Source of the DNA: Anaerolineaceae bacterium
GTDB lineage: Bacteria > Chloroflexota > Anaerolineae > Aggregatilineales > Phototrophicaceae
Reading direction: 5' to 3'
DNA length: 64,000 bases
Assembly: GCA_028818375.1 (NCBI GenBank)
Contig: JAPPOB010000010.1
Coordinates: 1-64,000, forward strand
The notes beneath the pieces were generated by a model that saw nothing but the letters and a program-made list of their open reading frames with translations, had not been told where the DNA came from and did not search any database. Position numbers and translations under genes: made by a program. Positions 8,931 to 17,294 of the stretch are shown here, piece after piece (the first letter of the stretch is position 1; each line of letters opens with the position of its first letter).

Positions 8931-9719
8931 ATGAAGGTCCAGGTCAAGGACCTGCAGGTCAAATATCCCGTCGGAAGCGCTGGTCAACTTGAAGCGCTGG
9001 GGCCGCTGGATTTCACACTCGCTGCCGGCAGTTTCGTGGCCTTGCTGGGCCCAAGCGGCTGTGGCAAATCCACCCTGGTGCGCGTGCTGGCCGGCTTGCT
9101 GAAGCCGACGCAGGGAGTGGCCCTGCTGGATGGCAACCAGCCTGATGGCGGCGGAACGGGTATCCTGTTTCAGGATGCCAATCTGCTGCCCTGGCGCCGT
9201 GTTCGAGACAACATGGCTTTGCCGCTTGAACTGGCGGGAATCGCGAGGGAGACGCGCTACGACGCTGTGCGGAGATTACTATCGGTACTGGGACTGGAAG
9301 GCTTTGAAATGGCCTGGCCCGCGGAACTCTCCGGTGGCATGGCCCAGCGGGTGGCCATCGGACGGGTACTGTTGCAGGAACCGGACCTGCTGTTGCTGGA
9401 CGAACCCTTCGGAGCGCTGGACGCCATCACCCGCGAACAACTGGGTCTGGACCTGCTGCGCTTCCGGGCCCGTGCCGCCCAGACCGTGCTGATGGTCACA
9501 CACGACATCAACGAAGCCCTGCTGCTGGCAGACCGCGTGCTGGTGCTCAGCCTCCGACCGGGCCGTCTCGTCGCCGACCTGGCCGTGCCCCTGCCTCGTC
9601 CGCGCCGTCTGGAGCACACCTGGTCACAACAATATGTCAACTTGCTGCGTCAGTTGCGCGCTGCCCTGGGCAGGGGAGCGGCAGAACAGATGCGAAATGC
9701 GGTCCAGGAGGTACGATGA
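8931..9719 (+). CDS. ABC transporter ATP-binding protein (riboflavin transporter ATPase)
   Basis: 262 residues. Walker A is GPSGCGKST, the signature is [13 protein letters not shown], Walker B is [12 protein letters not shown], and the switch His is in VTHDINEA. It belongs to the SsuB/TauB/ThiZ-like group that pairs with BPD_transp_1 permeases. Start chosen at ATG 8931 because the family begins a few residues before the first strand; the open frame runs upstream into the binding protein gene. Its stop overlaps the start of the next gene by four bases (ATGA), indicating one operon under the FMN riboswitch. Confidence 0.92.
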   Translation: MKVQVKDLQVKYPVGSAGQLEALGPLDFTLAAGSFVALLGPSGCGKSTLVRVLAGLLKPTQGVALLDGNQPDGGGTGILFQDANLLPWRRVRDNMALPLELAGIARETRYDAVRRLLSVLGLEGFEMAWPAELSGGMAQRVAIGRVLLQEPDLLLLDEPFGALDAITREQLGLDLLRFRARAAQTVLMVTHDINEALLLADRVLVLSLRPGRLVADLAVPLPRPRRLEHTWSQQYVNLLRQLRAALGRGAAEQMRNAVQEVR

Positions 9720-10987
9720 CCATTGACGTGGAGGCCTTGCGGGCGCAGTTCCCGGCACTGCGACAACAAAGTGATGACGGCCGCCCCTTCGTTTATTTCG
9801 ACAATCCGGCGGGCACCCAGGTGCCGCAGGCGGTCATTGATGCGGTCAGCAATTATTACCGCAGCATGAACGCCAACGCCGGAGGCCTGTTCAGGACCAG
9901 CCAGCGCACGGATGCCATGGTCTCGGCAGTGCGCGCCGCGATGGCGGACTTCCTCAACGCTCCTTCGGACAAGGAAATCGTCCTTGGCCCCAACATGACG
10001 ACGCTCAGCTTTGCGCTCAGTCGATCGCTGGCGCAGACACTGGAACCTGGCGATGAAATCGTCCTGACACGCATGGACCATGATGCCAACGTCGAGCCCT
10101 GGCGGCGCGTTGCGGCCAGGCATGGGCTGGTAGTGCGCATGGTCGATTTTTACCGGCCTGAATGCCTGCTGGATATGGACAGCCTGGAGGCGGCGTTGAG
10201 CGATCGCACGCGCATCGTGGCCACCGCGCACGCCTCCAACGCCTCTGGCAGCCTTAATCCGGTCCGGCAAATTGCATCAATGGCGCATGCCGCCGGCGCC
10301 TTGTTTGTAGTTGATGCTGTGCAGAGCGCACCCCACGTGCCGCTGGACGTGCAGGAAATCGGCTGCGACTTTTTGCTATGCTCCGCCTACAAGTTCTATG
10401 GCCCGCACGTGGGCGTTCTCTGGGGTCGTCGGGAATTGCTGGCGGGTTTGCCGGTCGACAAGGTGCGCCCGGCGAAGGACCAGCCACCCTGGCGCTGGGA
10501 GACTGGCACCGCCAGTTTTGAGACAATTGCTGGCCTCGGGGCGACGATTGCCTGGCTGGAGGACATTGGCCGCGAGTATGGCGATCGATTTGCCCCGGAT
10601 TTCGCCCACTTGCAGGGACGGCGCCGTCGCCTGAAGTCGGCCATGGCCGCGCTTGCGAGATACGAACGCGGTCTTTGTCGCGAGCTCATCGCCACATTAC
10701 AGGGTGTTCCCGGGCTGGAAGTTTACGGCGTGACCGATCCGCAGCGTCAGCAGCTGCGCGTACCCACCGTGATCTTAACGCTTGCTGGTCATGACCCGGC
10801 GGACGTTGCCAGGCGTCTGGGAGAGCAGGGCATCTTTGTCTGGTCCGGCGACTACTATGCCCGGGAGTTGATGGAAGGCCTGGGGCACGGGGCGCAGGGG
10901 ATGGTGCGGGTTGGTCTCGCCCATTACAACCGAAGCGACGAGGTCCAGCGGCTTGGCGATGCGCTCCATGAAATTGTGCAAAACTGA
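9716..10987 (+). CDS. cysteine desulfurase-like class V aminotransferase
   Basis: 423 residues, fold-type I PLP enzyme of the SufS-like branch. Visible are Asp200 and Gln203 ([10 protein letters not shown]) and the PLP lysine Lys226 in [16 protein letters not shown]. The region near residues 375-390, where true desulfurases carry the catalytic Cys loop, reads [13 protein letters not shown] with no Cys, so a genuine desulfurase activity is doubtful. It is the last gene of the riboswitch operon (ATGA overlap with the ATPase), which points to a role in flavin salvage or modification, but this is inference. It converges on rpsT. Confidence 0.85.
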   Translation: MTIDVEALRAQFPALRQQSDDGRPFVYFDNPAGTQVPQAVIDAVSNYYRSMNANAGGLFRTSQRTDAMVSAVRAAMADFLNAPSDKEIVLGPNMTTLSFALSRSLAQTLEPGDEIVLTRMDHDANVEPWRRVAARHGLVVRMVDFYRPECLLDMDSLEAALSDRTRIVATAHASNASGSLNPVRQIASMAHAAGALFVVDAVQSAPHVPLDVQEIGCDFLLCSAYKFYGPHVGVLWGRRELLAGLPVDKVRPAKDQPPWRWETGTASFETIAGLGATIAWLEDIGREYGDRFAPDFAHLQGRRRRLKSAMAALARYERGLCRELIATLQGVPGLEVYGVTDPQRQQLRVPTVILTLAGHDPADVARRLGEQGIFVWSGDYYARELMEGLGHGAQGMVRVGLAHYNRSDEVQRLGDALHEIVQN

Positions 10988-10995
10988 GGGATCGC

Positions 10996-11268
10996 TCAGG
11001 TGTCCGCGCGCAATGCATTGAGCCGTTTCATCAGGCGCGACTTGCGCCGGGCGGCATTGCGCTTGTGGATCACACCCTTGCTGGCGGCCTTGTCCAGGTC
11101 TCGCATGGCGAGGCGGGCAGCTTCCTCGGCACTGGTGACGTCACCGCCCTCGATTTCCACCTTCGCCCTCTTGACCAGGGTTCTTGCGCGGTTACGGTGG
11201 GAACGGTTGCGCAGCCGGCGTTTCCCGTTTTGCCGAATTCGCTTTTCGGCGGACTTGCTGTTGGCCAT
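10996..11268 (-). CDS. rpsT: 30S ribosomal protein S20
   Basis: 90 residues, full length for bS20. The start MANSKSAEKRIRQNGKRRLR and the end KGVIHKRNAARRKSRLMKRL are unmistakable, as is the highly basic helical composition. It binds 16S rRNA in the small subunit. An AGAAGG site precedes the ATG. It lies downstream of two tRNA-Ser genes on the same strand, separated from them by a possible terminator. Confidence 0.97.
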   Translation of the reverse strand: MANSKSAEKRIRQNGKRRLRNRSHRNRARTLVKRAKVEIEGGDVTSAEEAARLAMRDLDKAASKGVIHKRNAARRKSRLMKRLNALRADT

Positions 11269-11335
11269 CGTTGCCTTCTGCGGCGTCTGCCGCTCCTTCG
11301 TCTGTTCGCGACTTGCAAGTCAGTCTACACAGGCG

Positions 11336-11366
11336 CAAAAGGCCTGTCCATAGCGGGCTGACAGGC
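11336..11366 (-). terminator. possible intrinsic terminator after tRNA-Ser
   Basis: Read on the reverse strand: GCCTGTC (11366-11360), an 11-base loop, GACAGGC (11348-11342), then CTTTT. A seven-pair stem with a short U-tract, between tRNA-Ser(GCT) and rpsT. The U-tract is short, so partial read-through into rpsT is possible. Confidence 0.45.
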
Positions 11367-11397
11367 AAATCAATATTTGAGTCCTGTGCCGTTAACC

Positions 11398-11489
11398 TGG
11401 CGGGGAGGACAGGATTCGAACCTGCGGTCCGGTCTAACCCGGACAACCACTTAGCAGGCGGCCCCAATCGTCCACTCTGGCACCTCCCC
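11398..11489 (-). tRNA. tRNA-Ser (anticodon GCT)
   Basis: Class II tRNA on the reverse strand. Acceptor stem GGGGAGG/CCTCCCC, anticodon loop CTGCTAA, long variable arm and T-loop GGTTCGAATCC. The discriminator G is followed by an encoded CCA (11400-11398). It reads AGC/AGU serine codons. Confidence 0.93.
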
Positions 11490-11503
11490 GGTCCTGTCAG
11501 CAG

Positions 11504-11590
<87 letters not shown>

Positions 11591-11673
11591 CTGACAGCGC
11601 CCGAATCATCGCACAGACGGTCGCCGCTGTCAATGCTGCTATACTGCTGGCGACCTTGCGAGAGTGCCCTGCG

Positions 11674-12609
11674 ATGGAAGTCCTGTACCAGTTGCTGTTG
11701 GGGTCCATGCTTGTGCTGTTGGCCTTTGCCTCCGGTCAGGGGCGGAACGAGCAGATTGTGCTGCGCGCGATGCAAGTCGTGGCGCTGGCCCTCGGCCTGC
11801 GTTGCCTCGTTCATTATCTGCAGTTGGACCCGACAGCCATGGCCGGCGCCTGGTGGACCACGGCGCTGGTCCTGCTGCTGCTGTGTCTCTTCACGGGGGC
11901 GACTGTCTTTTCTTCCGGTTGGCGTGGCTGGCTGGAACTTCGTCTGCAGGCCGGAGACGCCGCCTTCAGGAGCGCATCGCCCCGCCACGTCACGGCCCTG
12001 GTGCTCATGCCCGTCGTCGTGGCCTGCACCCTGGTGCTGTCAGCGGAAAGCGGAAGTCCTGGCAACCCCTTCGATCTGGACGTGGTGTTCATGTCCATGC
12101 TGCTGCTTTTGCTTTTCACCTTTCTCGGTGTGGGTTTCCCCTTGCGCAGGACCTGGCAGCAGGCCTGCGAACGCCTCAATTTGCTGGTGCCGGCGCCCCG
12201 CGCACTGCTGCTGGCCGTAGGCGTCGGCATTTTGCTGGTGTCCCTGGTGTCGGTACTCTGGCTACTCTGGGTGCTGGTCACCTGGCCCATGTATGCGGAA
12301 AACGACGGAAGCCTGGTCAATCCGGGCCTGGCGACGGCCGTTCTCTCGGCGGCAATGACGGCGCTGGGTGAAGAGACCATGTTCCGCGGCCTGCTGCAAC
12401 CGGTATTCGGAGTGGCCCTTACCAGCGTTTGCTTTGCCCTGCTGCACGTGCGACCCGGCAGCGAAATCGCCTTTCTGCCTGTTCTTGGCGTGTCCCTGAC
12501 CCTGGGCTGGCTGCGCTGGCGTCATGGCACAGTGGCCGCCATCGTCGCTCACTTTTGTTACAACCTGACGCTGGGCTTGACGTCGGCCTGGTATGGCGCC
12601 CAGGCTTGA
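11674..12609 (+). CDS. CPBP family intramembrane metalloprotease
   Basis: 311 residues with about eight hydrophobic segments. The C-terminal third holds the Abi/CAAX-protease (CPBP) motifs: GEETMFRGLL (EExxxR), SVCFALLHV (FxxxH) and IVAHFCYNL (HxxxN), which form the membrane-embedded metal site. Family members cleave or process membrane substrates, or act in bacteriocin self-immunity; the target here is unknown. ATG 11674 is preferred over the upstream TTG at 11656. It ends 22 bases before the chosen start of rlmN. Confidence 0.85.
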   Translation: MEVLYQLLLGSMLVLLAFASGQGRNEQIVLRAMQVVALALGLRCLVHYLQLDPTAMAGAWWTTALVLLLLCLFTGATVFSSGWRGWLELRLQAGDAAFRSASPRHVTALVLMPVVVACTLVLSAESGSPGNPFDLDVVFMSMLLLLLFTFLGVGFPLRRTWQQACERLNLLVPAPRALLLAVGVGILLVSLVSVLWLLWVLVTWPMYAENDGSLVNPGLATAVLSAAMTALGEETMFRGLLQPVFGVALTSVCFALLHVRPGSEIAFLPVLGVSLTLGWLRWRHGTVAAIVAHFCYNLTLGLTSAWYGAQA

Positions 12610-12631
12610 CAGGACAGGATTTGAAACTGGC

Positions 12632-13684
12632 ATGCAAAACTTGCTGGAACTTGACCGGGACGGGCTGATCCAGGTGCTGGCCAAGTGGGGACAGCCCTCC
12701 TTTCGGGCCCGCCAGATTCTGACCTGGGTCTTTCAGCGTCACGTGACCGACTTTTCGGAAATGACGGATTTACCACTGTCCCTGCGAGAACGCCTCATGG
12801 CGGAAATGCGGGTCGGTTCACTCTCGCTGGCGCATCAAAGGCGCAGCCGCGACGGCACGTCAAAACGGGTGTATCGACTGGATGACGGGCAGCTCATCGA
12901 AACCGTGTTGATGCATTACCGGGACGGTCGGCGCAGCGCCTGCATCTCCACCCAGGCCGGTTGTGCCCTCGGTTGCATCTTCTGCGCCACCGGTCAAATG
13001 GGATTTGCGCGTCACCTCAGCGCTGCCGAGATAGTGGAACAAGCCCTGCTGCTGGCGCAGGATCTTGCGCGTCGCGGAGAGCGCCTGAGCAACGTCGTAT
13101 TGATGGGCATGGGAGAGCCCTTTCACAACTACGATGAATCGCTAAAGGCCGTGCGGCGATTGATGGACGATCTGGGCGTCGGGGCGCGGCACATCACCAT
13201 CAGCACAGTGGGGCTCGTGCCGCAAATTCGACGATTTGCGGACGAAGGGTTGCAGGTCCGTCTGGCTGTCAGCCTGCACGCCGCCACGGATGAGGATCGC
13301 AGCGACCTGTTGCCGGTCAACCGGCGCTGGCCGCTGCGGGAATTGATGGCGGCCTGTCGTCACTACGTCCGCAAGACAGGGCGACGGATCACCTTTGAAT
13401 GGGCGTTGATCCGGGGCGAGACTGACACCATGGAACAGGCTCACGCTCTGGGGCGGCTGTTGCAGGGACTGCTTTGCCACGTCAATGCCATCCCGCTCAA
13501 TCCAACGGCGGACTACGCCGGCTCGCCTTCCGGATCGGAAGAAGTAGAACGATTCGTGTCCATCCTGGCCGACTATGGCATCCGCACGACCGTTCGTGTG
13601 CGACGTGGCATTGATATCGATGCCGGCTGCGGTCAACTGCGTGCGGCTGTGCAGTCAAATGAGGTGAACAGCGATGCGCTATGA
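12632..13684 (+). CDS. rlmN: dual-specificity RNA methyltransferase RlmN
   Basis: About 350 residues. Radical SAM enzyme that methylates C2 of A2503 in 23S rRNA and A37 of some tRNAs. The cluster motif CALGCIFC places Cys111, Cys115 and Cys118 as 4Fe-4S ligands, and the conserved C-terminal Cys in IDAGCGQLR serves in the methyl-transfer mechanism. MGMGEPFHNY and ISTVGLVPQI are family-specific. ATG 12593 would add 13 residues and overlap the CPBP gene. The last 11 bases overlap the next small ORF. Confidence 0.95.
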   Translation: MQNLLELDRDGLIQVLAKWGQPSFRARQILTWVFQRHVTDFSEMTDLPLSLRERLMAEMRVGSLSLAHQRRSRDGTSKRVYRLDDGQLIETVLMHYRDGRRSACISTQAGCALGCIFCATGQMGFARHLSAAEIVEQALLLAQDLARRGERLSNVVLMGMGEPFHNYDESLKAVRRLMDDLGVGARHITISTVGLVPQIRRFADEGLQVRLAVSLHAATDEDRSDLLPVNRRWPLRELMAACRHYVRKTGRRITFEWALIRGETDTMEQAHALGRLLQGLLCHVNAIPLNPTADYAGSPSGSEEVERFVSILADYGIRTTVRVRRGIDIDAGCGQLRAAVQSNEVNSDAL

Positions 13685-13955
13685 GTGCAGCGCCATCCTG
13701 AACGTGGGCGAACTGGACCTCGCATACGTAGATGAATTCGAAGACCTGCGTCTCATCAGCCTGGAAGACTGCGGCCGACACGCCCCCAGGCCGGACTGCG
13801 TTGCGCGCCGTCTGCGCACGGTCGACAGCCAGGGAGAACGCGGCTGGTCTCTCGCCTTCTTCACGCGGCCGCCAACAGTTTTCCATGCGCGCACGGAACA
13901 GGAATTGCAGCGCACAGTGTGGCGGCTGGCGCAAATGGGCTGGAAGGTTGTCTGA
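13674..13955 (+). CDS. small protein of unknown function
   Basis: 93 residues, not recognised. A good ribosome site (GAGGTG, seven bases before the ATG) and the 11-base overlap with rlmN support real, coupled translation. The protein is acidic in its first half, has no membrane segment or signal peptide, and ends in a pattern of alternating hydrophobic residues (VWRLAQMGWKVV). It lies between rlmN and rpe. Confidence 0.55.
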   Translation: MRYECSAILNVGELDLAYVDEFEDLRLISLEDCGRHAPRPDCVARRLRTVDSQGERGWSLAFFTRPPTVFHARTEQELQRTVWRLAQMGWKVV

Positions 13956-13965
13956 ACGCATCAGG

Positions 13966-13994
13966 TTGCAATTCCTATATGCAAAAGGTAGCAT
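13966..13994 (+). promoter_or_regulatory. possible promoter for the rpe-fakA-degV-recG-coaD run
   Basis: TTGCAA (13966-13971), 17-base spacer, TAGCAT (13989-13994); each hexamer matches consensus in four of six positions. It lies in the only gap (about 107 bases) between the rlmN cluster and rpe. Confidence 0.35.
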
Positions 13995-14062
13995 CAATCT
14001 GTTCGCCTGCTCGCAGCGGACTCTCTGAACCAACCACGCACGCGCACACACCGGACGAGGCG

Positions 14063-14725
14063 TTGACTGTAAAGCTCGCGCCGTCCATTCTGGCGGCGGA
14101 CTGGACCCGGATGGGGCAGCAGATCGCGGAAGCCGAAGCCGCCGGGGCGGACTGGATTCACGTCGACGTGATGGACGGGAACTTTGTGCCCAACATCAGC
14201 TTTGGCCAGGAAATGGTGGCGGCAGCCCGCCGTTCAACACAACTGCCGCTGGATGTTCATCTGATGATCGTCGAACCACTGAAACATCTCGAGTCCTTTG
14301 CGCGCGCCGGCGCCACGCGCATCAGCCTGCACCTTGAGGCCGTGGACTCCCTGTCAGTGGCCATGCAGGCTGTGCGGAAGACCGGCTGCGCCTGTGGCGT
14401 GGTGATCAATCCCGGGACTCCTGTCGAGGCCCTGTACAGCGATCTGGACAATCTCGATTACGTGCTGGTGATGACGGTCAATCCCGGCTTTGGTGGCCAG
14501 GAATTCATGCCTGAAACCTTGCCCAAGGTCAGGGCATTGCGTACGAGAATCGCCGAATGCGGTAGCCAGGTCTCCATTGGCGTTGACGGTGGCATAAATG
14601 CTGACACGGCGCCACCGGCCGTGGCAGCCGGCGCCGACCTGATTGTCGCCGGCAGCAGCGTGTATCGGGACGACCAACCGGTGGCCGCCGGCATGGAGCA
14701 ACTGCGCAGGGCGATCATTCAGTGA
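14063..14725 (+). CDS. rpe: ribulose-phosphate 3-epimerase
   Basis: 220 residues from a TTG start; this is full family length and begins just before the invariant LAPSILAADW. It interconverts ribulose 5-phosphate and xylulose 5-phosphate in the pentose phosphate pathway. Metal and catalytic motifs are HVDVMDGNFVPN, DVHLMI, VMTVNPGFGGQ and GVDGGI. A start at ATG 13979 would add 28 residues of unlikely sequence. The stop overlaps or abuts the fakA start. Confidence 0.93.
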   Translation: MTVKLAPSILAADWTRMGQQIAEAEAAGADWIHVDVMDGNFVPNISFGQEMVAAARRSTQLPLDVHLMIVEPLKHLESFARAGATRISLHLEAVDSLSVAMQAVRKTGCACGVVINPGTPVEALYSDLDNLDYVLVMTVNPGFGGQEFMPETLPKVRALRTRIAECGSQVSIGVDGGINADTAPPAVAAGADLIVAGSSVYRDDQPVAAGMEQLRRAIIQ

Positions 14726-14739
14726 ACGGGACGGAGCGC

Positions 14740-16401
14740 ATGATGGCCGGGCCGGACAGACGAACTTGCGATGGCAGGCAGTTGCGCTGGCTGTTTACCG
14801 CCGGTCTCGCCTGGCTGGAACAAAACCAGGCCCTGGTCGATTCACTCAATGTCTTTCCAGTGCCAGATGGTGACACGGGCAAGAACATGGTGTTGACCCT
14901 GCGCAGCGCCAATGAACACGTTAAATCCGGGACAACAAGACAGGCAGGTGAAGTTGGGGCCAGGGTGGCGCATGGCGCCCTGATGGGCGCGCGCGGCAAT
15001 TCCGGCGTCATCTTGTCCCAGCTGCTGGCTGGTTTTGCTGGCAGCATTTGTGGTATTCAGCACTTTGACGCGCAGCAAATGAACCATGCCTGGCGGGCGG
15101 CAGTGGACAGGGCTTACAGGGCCGTGACCGAGCCCGTGGAAGGCACGATCCTGACGGTGGCTCGAGAGACAGGCGTGGCCCTGGCGCAAAGCGTGCAGGT
15201 CGAGGGAGAAGAAGATCTGGTCGTATTGCTGGAGACCATGGTGGCTGCGGCCCAGGTCTCCCTGTTGCATACGCCCGAGTTGCTGCCCGTGCTCAGGAAG
15301 GCAGGCGTGGTCGACTCCGGAGGACAGGGCCTGGTGTGCATCCTGGAAGGGATGTTGCGGATGGCACAGGGGCAACCCGTACTTGCGACGGAGGCTTCCA
15401 CGTCCCGGGACGAGCAGGGCTGGCAACATGCGCTCGAACCGGAGGATGAAGAAGGCTACGGATACGACGTGCAGTTCCTGATGCACGGCGAAAGCATGGA
15501 CGTGAAGACCATACACGACGGCATTGATGCGCTGGGTTGGTCCACCCTGGTGGTAGGCGACGAACGACTGATCAAGGTACACGTTCACGTACATGATCCC
15601 GGCCAGCCAATTTCCTACGCCATCGATCATTGCGGCTGGCTTAACGACGTGGTCGTCGAGAACATGCAGGAGCAATATCTGCAATACCTTGAGCAGCGCA
15701 TGGACGGGGATGAAGACGAAGAAGTGACGGAGGCCGGAGATGTAGGCGTCATTGCCGTGGCAGCCGGAGCCGGCTTGGCGCATTTGTTTCGCGAGGAACT
15801 TGGGGCCGCCCAGGTCATTGCAGGCGGGCAATCCATGAACCCGAGCGCCAGGGACTTTGTCGATGCCATGGAACGCCTGCCGCAGAAGGCCTTTGTCCTT
15901 TTGCCCAACAACAGCAACATCCTGTTGGCCGCGCAGCAGGCTGCTGACCTGGCGGATGGCCGCGATGTACGTGTCGTGCCGAGCAGAAGTATTCCCCAGG
16001 GCATAGAAGCCATGTTGCATCGTCCCATGAACATGCAGGAACTGGAGAGCGGCGTTGCAGCCATGGAAGCCGCGCTCGGCGAAGTCGTCAGCGCGTCATT
16101 GACTACAGCCACGCGCGATGCCGGGATCGACGGGCTTGCTGTCAGCGCCGGTCAGTACATTGGCCTGGTGGACGGCTGCCTTTGCGTTGCTTCAGACGCT
16201 CTTGAGGACGCACTGGTGGAGCTGGTGCAAAAGGCGCTTCACAATGACGGCGAACTCGTCACCCTGTATTATGGAGAACAGGTCGACTCACAGCGCGCCG
16301 AAGCGCTGGCTTCGTCACTGGAGGAATCGCTTGAGGACGTGGAAGTGGAACTCGTACGCGGTGACCAACCACTCTATCCCTTCCTGGTAAGTGTCGAGTA
16401 G
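14740..16401 (+). CDS. fakA: fatty acid kinase catalytic subunit FakA (DAK2/YloV family)
   Basis: About 553 residues. The N-terminal DhaL/DAK2 kinase domain shows VFPVPDGDTGKNM (Asp residues bind Mg-ATP) and ARGNSGVILSQLL. A middle domain and a C-terminal DegV-like domain (from about residue 330) follow, as in FakA. With a FakB (DegV) partner it phosphorylates exogenous fatty acids for phospholipid synthesis. GGAG precedes the tandem ATGATG; a GTG at 14722 overlapping the rpe stop is an alternative start. The degV gene follows after 37 bases. Confidence 0.9.
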   Translation: MMAGPDRRTCDGRQLRWLFTAGLAWLEQNQALVDSLNVFPVPDGDTGKNMVLTLRSANEHVKSGTTRQAGEVGARVAHGALMGARGNSGVILSQLLAGFAGSICGIQHFDAQQMNHAWRAAVDRAYRAVTEPVEGTILTVARETGVALAQSVQVEGEEDLVVLLETMVAAAQVSLLHTPELLPVLRKAGVVDSGGQGLVCILEGMLRMAQGQPVLATEASTSRDEQGWQHALEPEDEEGYGYDVQFLMHGESMDVKTIHDGIDALGWSTLVVGDERLIKVHVHVHDPGQPISYAIDHCGWLNDVVVENMQEQYLQYLEQRMDGDEDEEVTEAGDVGVIAVAAGAGLAHLFREELGAAQVIAGGQSMNPSARDFVDAMERLPQKAFVLLPNNSNILLAAQQAADLADGRDVRVVPSRSIPQGIEAMLHRPMNMQELESGVAAMEAALGEVVSASLTTATRDAGIDGLAVSAGQYIGLVDGCLCVASDALEDALVELVQKALHNDGELVTLYYGEQVDSQRAEALASSLEESLEDVEVELVRGDQPLYPFLVSVE

Positions 16402-16438
16402 TCGTTTGCGTATCGTATAGCTGACAGGGAGTTTAACC

Positions 16439-17293
16439 ATGGGTTCGCAAGGAATTCGGATTGTTACCGACGTCTCCAGCGAATTGACAAAGGAAACCCT
16501 GGATGAATTGAAGATTACTTTGATACCAGGCTACATCAACGAGGGAGACGAAAGCGTTTTGTTCGATGGCCATAACCTGGACCGGGTCCGCTTTTATAGT
16601 GAACTGAAAGACAAGGACCCGCTGCCGACCACAGCCGCGCCGGCGCCAGGAATTGTCCAGGAGATTCTGGACAAACTCTCGGAAGAGGCAGAGCACCTGG
16701 TGTTAATCACCCTCCCGCGAAATCTAAGCGCTTACCAGGAATCTTTCCGGCTGGGGTCGGAGCACCTGCCGGAGGATCGCGTCACATTGATCGACAGTGG
16801 CACCGTTGGCTCATCCCAGGACACGCAGGTCCTGGCCGCCGCCGAAACGGCGCAGGCCGGGGACAGCCTGGAGGATGTGCTGGCTGCCATCACGAGGGCT
16901 CGCTCAAACACGGTTTCAGCGGCAGCCTTGAGCACCATGGAAAATCTGAGGCGCAGTGGGCGGGTGAACATGGCCCAGGCCGGTCTGGCGACCCTCTTGC
17001 AGATCAAGCCGATTTTGGAAGTGGTGGATGGCGAAGTCGTAACCCATGCGCGGGTACGCACCTTTCGCAAGGCGCGCCTTGAATTACTTCGTATGTTGAA
17101 GGATGAGGGGCCATTTGAGCGCCTGGTTGTCGAACATGCCAACAACGAGGGTGACGCCAACTGGCTGGCCGAACAGGCTGCCGACCTCGTGACCGGGACA
17201 ACGCATATCGGACTCATCAGCCCGATTTTAGGCACGCATCTGGGCCAGGGCGCGCTGGGTTATACTGGACTCAAGACTGGCTGGAGAGACTGA
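16439..17293 (+). CDS. DegV family fatty acid-binding protein (FakB-like)
   Basis: 284 residues. It opens with RIVTDVSSEL and has TTAAPAPG and LVLITLPRNLSAY, which correspond to the DegV motifs that bind the acyl chain and carboxylate. In the Fak system this protein presents the fatty acid to FakA. Its position directly after fakA supports a FakAB pair. AGGGAG lies upstream of the ATG. The recG TTG start follows immediately after the stop. Confidence 0.9.
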   Translation: MGSQGIRIVTDVSSELTKETLDELKITLIPGYINEGDESVLFDGHNLDRVRFYSELKDKDPLPTTAAPAPGIVQEILDKLSEEAEHLVLITLPRNLSAYQESFRLGSEHLPEDRVTLIDSGTVGSSQDTQVLAAAETAQAGDSLEDVLAAITRARSNTVSAAALSTMENLRRSGRVNMAQAGLATLLQIKPILEVVDGEVVTHARVRTFRKARLELLRMLKDEGPFERLVVEHANNEGDANWLAEQAADLVTGTTHIGLISPILGTHLGQGALGYTGLKTGWRD

Positions 17294-17294
17294 C

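Noticed and set aside
14842..16020. Open frame of 392 codons opposite fakA
   Set aside because: His- and Gln-rich antisense frame without any family signal.
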